From NCBI RefSeq assembly GCF_019218885.1, contig NZ_JAHUWT010000002.1:1116001-1180000 (forward strand): a stretch of 64,000 bases of DNA. The letters are read 5' to 3'. Positions 62,615 to 64,000 of this stretch are shown one piece after another. Every line of letters starts with the position of its first letter. Within the stretch, counting starts at the first letter, position 1. Source of the DNA: Bordetella sp. BOR01 (GTDB lineage Bacteria > Pseudomonadota > Gammaproteobacteria > Burkholderiales > Burkholderiaceae_B). A program made the translations under genes and the position numbers. The notes beneath the pieces were generated by a model that was not told where the DNA came from, did not search any database, and worked only from the letters and a program-made list of their open reading frames with translations.

Positions 62615-63570
62615 TGTGCTTTCACGTCGGCTTGGTCCACGATTTTCTTCCACTTGTCGTGTTCGATATGCGTGAATTTATCGAATTCCTCGGCCGTGCC
62701 CCCCACCGGGTTGGCGCCTTCGTTCAGCAATTGGTCGTGCAGCCCCGGCAGGGCGGCGTTGACTCCCTTGTTGATGATGGCGATCACTTCGGGCGGGGTG
62801 TTCTTGGGCGCGAAGAAGCCGAACCAGGAGCCGGCGTCGAAATCCTTGAAGCCCGATTCCGCGACGGTGGGAATGTCGGGCAGCGAGGGCGAGCGCTGGT
62901 TGGTGCTGACCGCCAGCGCGCGCAGCTTGCCGGCGCGGATCTGCCCCATGACCGAAGGCGCGGTGGCGAACATGAAGTCGAGCCGGCCGGCGATCAGGTC
63001 GTTGATGGCGTCGGCGCCCTTGTAGGGCACATGCGTGGCGTCCTTCGCGCCGATTTCCTGCATCAGCAGGAAGCTGGACAGGTGCGACGAGGTGCCTACG
63101 CCGGTCGAGCCGTAGTTCAGGCTCTTCTTGGACTTGGCGTATTTCAGGAAATCGTCGAAGTTCTTGATGGGCAGCTCGGGCGGCACCACCAGCACATTGG
63201 GCACCGTGGCGATCTGCACGATGGGCGCCAGGTCGGTCAGCGGATCATAGCTGAGCTTGTTCAGCGAGGGGTTGACGGCGATCGGGCCGACCGAATCGAC
63301 GATCAGCGTGTAGCCGTCGGGGTCCGAGCGCACCACGTATTCGGTGCCGATGTTGCCGCCCGCGCCGGGCCGGTTTTCCACTACGAACGATTGCGACAAC
63401 TGTTGCGCCAGTTGTTCGCTGACGCTGCGGGTGAGCTTGTCGGTGGTGCCGCCCGCGGTGAATGCCACCACGACCTTGACCGGCCGCTCGGGATAGGCCG
63501 CCTGGGCGGGCAGGGCTGCGGCCAGGCCCAGGATGCCCGCCGCCACGATGGAAATGCAGCTTGTCTTCAT
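62611..63570 (-). CDS. Bug-type substrate-binding protein
   Basis: 319 residues from ATG 63570. Signal ends GLAAALPAQAAYPERP. Landmarks: RPVKVVVAFTAGGTTDKLTR, NRPGAGGNIGTEYVV, DPDGYTLIVDSV, THVPYKGADAINDLIAGRLD, LPDIPTVAESGFKDFD. Its ATGA overlap with the dehydrogenase gene shows coupling. The ligand is unknown; linked aldolase and dehydrogenase suggest a hydroxy- or oxo-acid. Confidence 0.92.
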   Translation of the reverse strand: MKTSCISIVAAGILGLAAALPAQAAYPERPVKVVVAFTAGGTTDKLTRSVSEQLAQQLSQSFVVENRPGAGGNIGTEYVVRSDPDGYTLIVDSVGPIAVNPSLNKLSYDPLTDLAPIVQIATVPNVLVVPPELPIKNFDDFLKYAKSKKSLNYGSTGVGTSSHLSSFLLMQEIGAKDATHVPYKGADAINDLIAGRLDFMFATAPSVMGQIRAGKLRALAVSTNQRSPSLPDIPTVAESGFKDFDAGSWFGFFAPKNTPPEVIAIINKGVNAALPGLHDQLLNEGANPVGGTAEEFDKFTHIEHDKWKKIVDQADVKAQ

Positions 63571-63695
63571 GATCGTCTCTCTCCACTTTATCGTTATGCA
63601 CGGAACTGCGGCTGGCGGACACGGCCCGTGGCCGTTGCTCGCCAGCCGCATAGACTTCTTACGGCTGCTGGCGCGCGCCGTGGCGCGGCGCATGA

Positions 63696-64000
63696 TCAAT
63701 CGCGGTAGCTGCTGTCCAGGCGGTCCAGCTTGCGCAACAGCGCCGGCCATTCCATCACGCCATAGGGGCGGCGCGTGCCGGGCTGGTAGTTGTTCCAGGT
63801 TTCTTCCAGGACCTGTGGCGAGACTTGTTGCAGCGGCTGCTGCGTGGCCTGGGCCGCCAATTGCGTGCGGCACGCCAGTTCCAGGCGATGCATCCAGTTG
63901 AAGGCCTCGCCCACGGTGCGGCCCACCGTCAGGGCGCCGTGGTTGCGCAGGATGAGCGCTTCGCCATTGCCCAGGTCTTCGATCAGCGATGCCTGTTCCT
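63696..64000 (-). CDS. Class II aldolase/adducin family protein, C-terminal part (cut by window edge)
   Basis: The frame is open to the window end and covers about 101 C-terminal residues. ALILRNHGALTVGRTVGEAF is the zinc-His motif of class II aldolases and adducin-head proteins, followed by the helical MHRLELACRTQLAAQA stretch. Such enzymes cleave sugar phosphates or decarboxylate related acids. It is 125 bases ahead of the Bug gene on the same strand and probably heads that unit. Start and N-terminus lie outside. Confidence 0.85.
   Translation of the reverse strand, partial: EQASLIEDLGNGEALILRNHGALTVGRTVGEAFNWMHRLELACRTQLAAQATQQPLQQVSPQVLEETWNNYQPGTRRPYGVMEWPALLRKLDRLDSSYRD

Overview
The window is GC-rich, densely coding DNA from a beta-proteobacterium, most likely Bordetella or a close Alcaligenaceae relative such as Achromobacter. 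The grounds are five Bug-type tripartite-tricarboxylate binding proteins in about 28 kb, many small GntR/LysR/IclR-controlled catabolic units, an AAKK-rich histone-H1-like tail, and a GGTGTCAGGC-type palindromic repeat that recurs between genes. I see no rRNA, tRNA, CRISPR array, insertion sequence or phage gene. The window looks like ordinary chromosome rich in uptake and catabolism functions. The species call is inference.

Layout. 1-9.8 kb: an aldehyde dehydrogenase start, an amidohydrolase and its divergent GntR regulator, a DUF1801 protein with a histone-like tail, a secreted amidase, a YoaE-type TerC/CBS membrane protein, an AHSA1-like protein, a small ribbon-helix-helix candidate with yaiI, and an orphan sulfonate-binding protein divergent from a CysB/Cbl-like regulator. 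9.9-20.2 kb: one tightly overlapping minus-strand operon of eleven genes (FCD regulator, ABC importer, MDR reductase, hotdog thioesterase, acyl-CoA ligase, second binding protein, BAAT-like hydrolase, second ATPase and permease). 20.5-23.9 kb: an exported argininosuccinate-lyase-like protein, a LysE exporter and a betaine-type binding protein. 24.0-33.3 kb: an FCD regulator, kdgD, a dipeptide-type ABC importer and two dehydrogenases. 33.3-36.6 kb: an IclR regulator divergent from galB-galC-bug, ending in an intrinsic terminator. 36.6-42.5 kb: a D-amino-acid dehydrogenase/MarR pair, a Bug-GGT pair, and a WXPGYW-repeat protein with a 54-aa lipoprotein. 42.7-46.2 kb: aldolase (GarL-like), galactarate dehydratase-like and Bug genes, divergent from a LysR gene. 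47.1-53.3 kb: a TetR/quinone-reductase pair, DUF2182-DUF899, then a TPR-HTH regulator, a beta-propeller and a class C beta-lactamase. 53.3-57.7 kb: a four-gene DUF3348-DUF802-OmpA-DUF2894 operon. 57.8-64 kb: two small unknown genes, a racemase-like/Bug pair, a LysR gene, and 2-hydroxyacid dehydrogenase, Bug and class II aldolase genes.

How the genes work together. Most units follow one plan: a regulator, a binding protein for an organic acid or amino-acid-like ligand, and one to four enzymes. The 42.7-46.2 kb unit plus kdgD could give two fates for 5-keto-4-deoxyglucarate: cleavage by a GarL-type aldolase, or conversion to 2-oxoglutarate semialdehyde by KdgD. GalB and GalC form the lower arm of gallate/protocatechuate 4,5-cleavage. 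Several divergent promoters contain clear palindromes that are good candidate operators.

The most unusual element is the DUF3348-DUF802-OmpA operon. It pairs a MotA/TolQ-like channel carrying a roughly 590-residue tail with a MotB-like OmpA protein that keeps the channel aspartate. This is the same architecture as the ZorAB motor of Zorya defence systems, but with two uncharacterised partner proteins in place of the known effectors.
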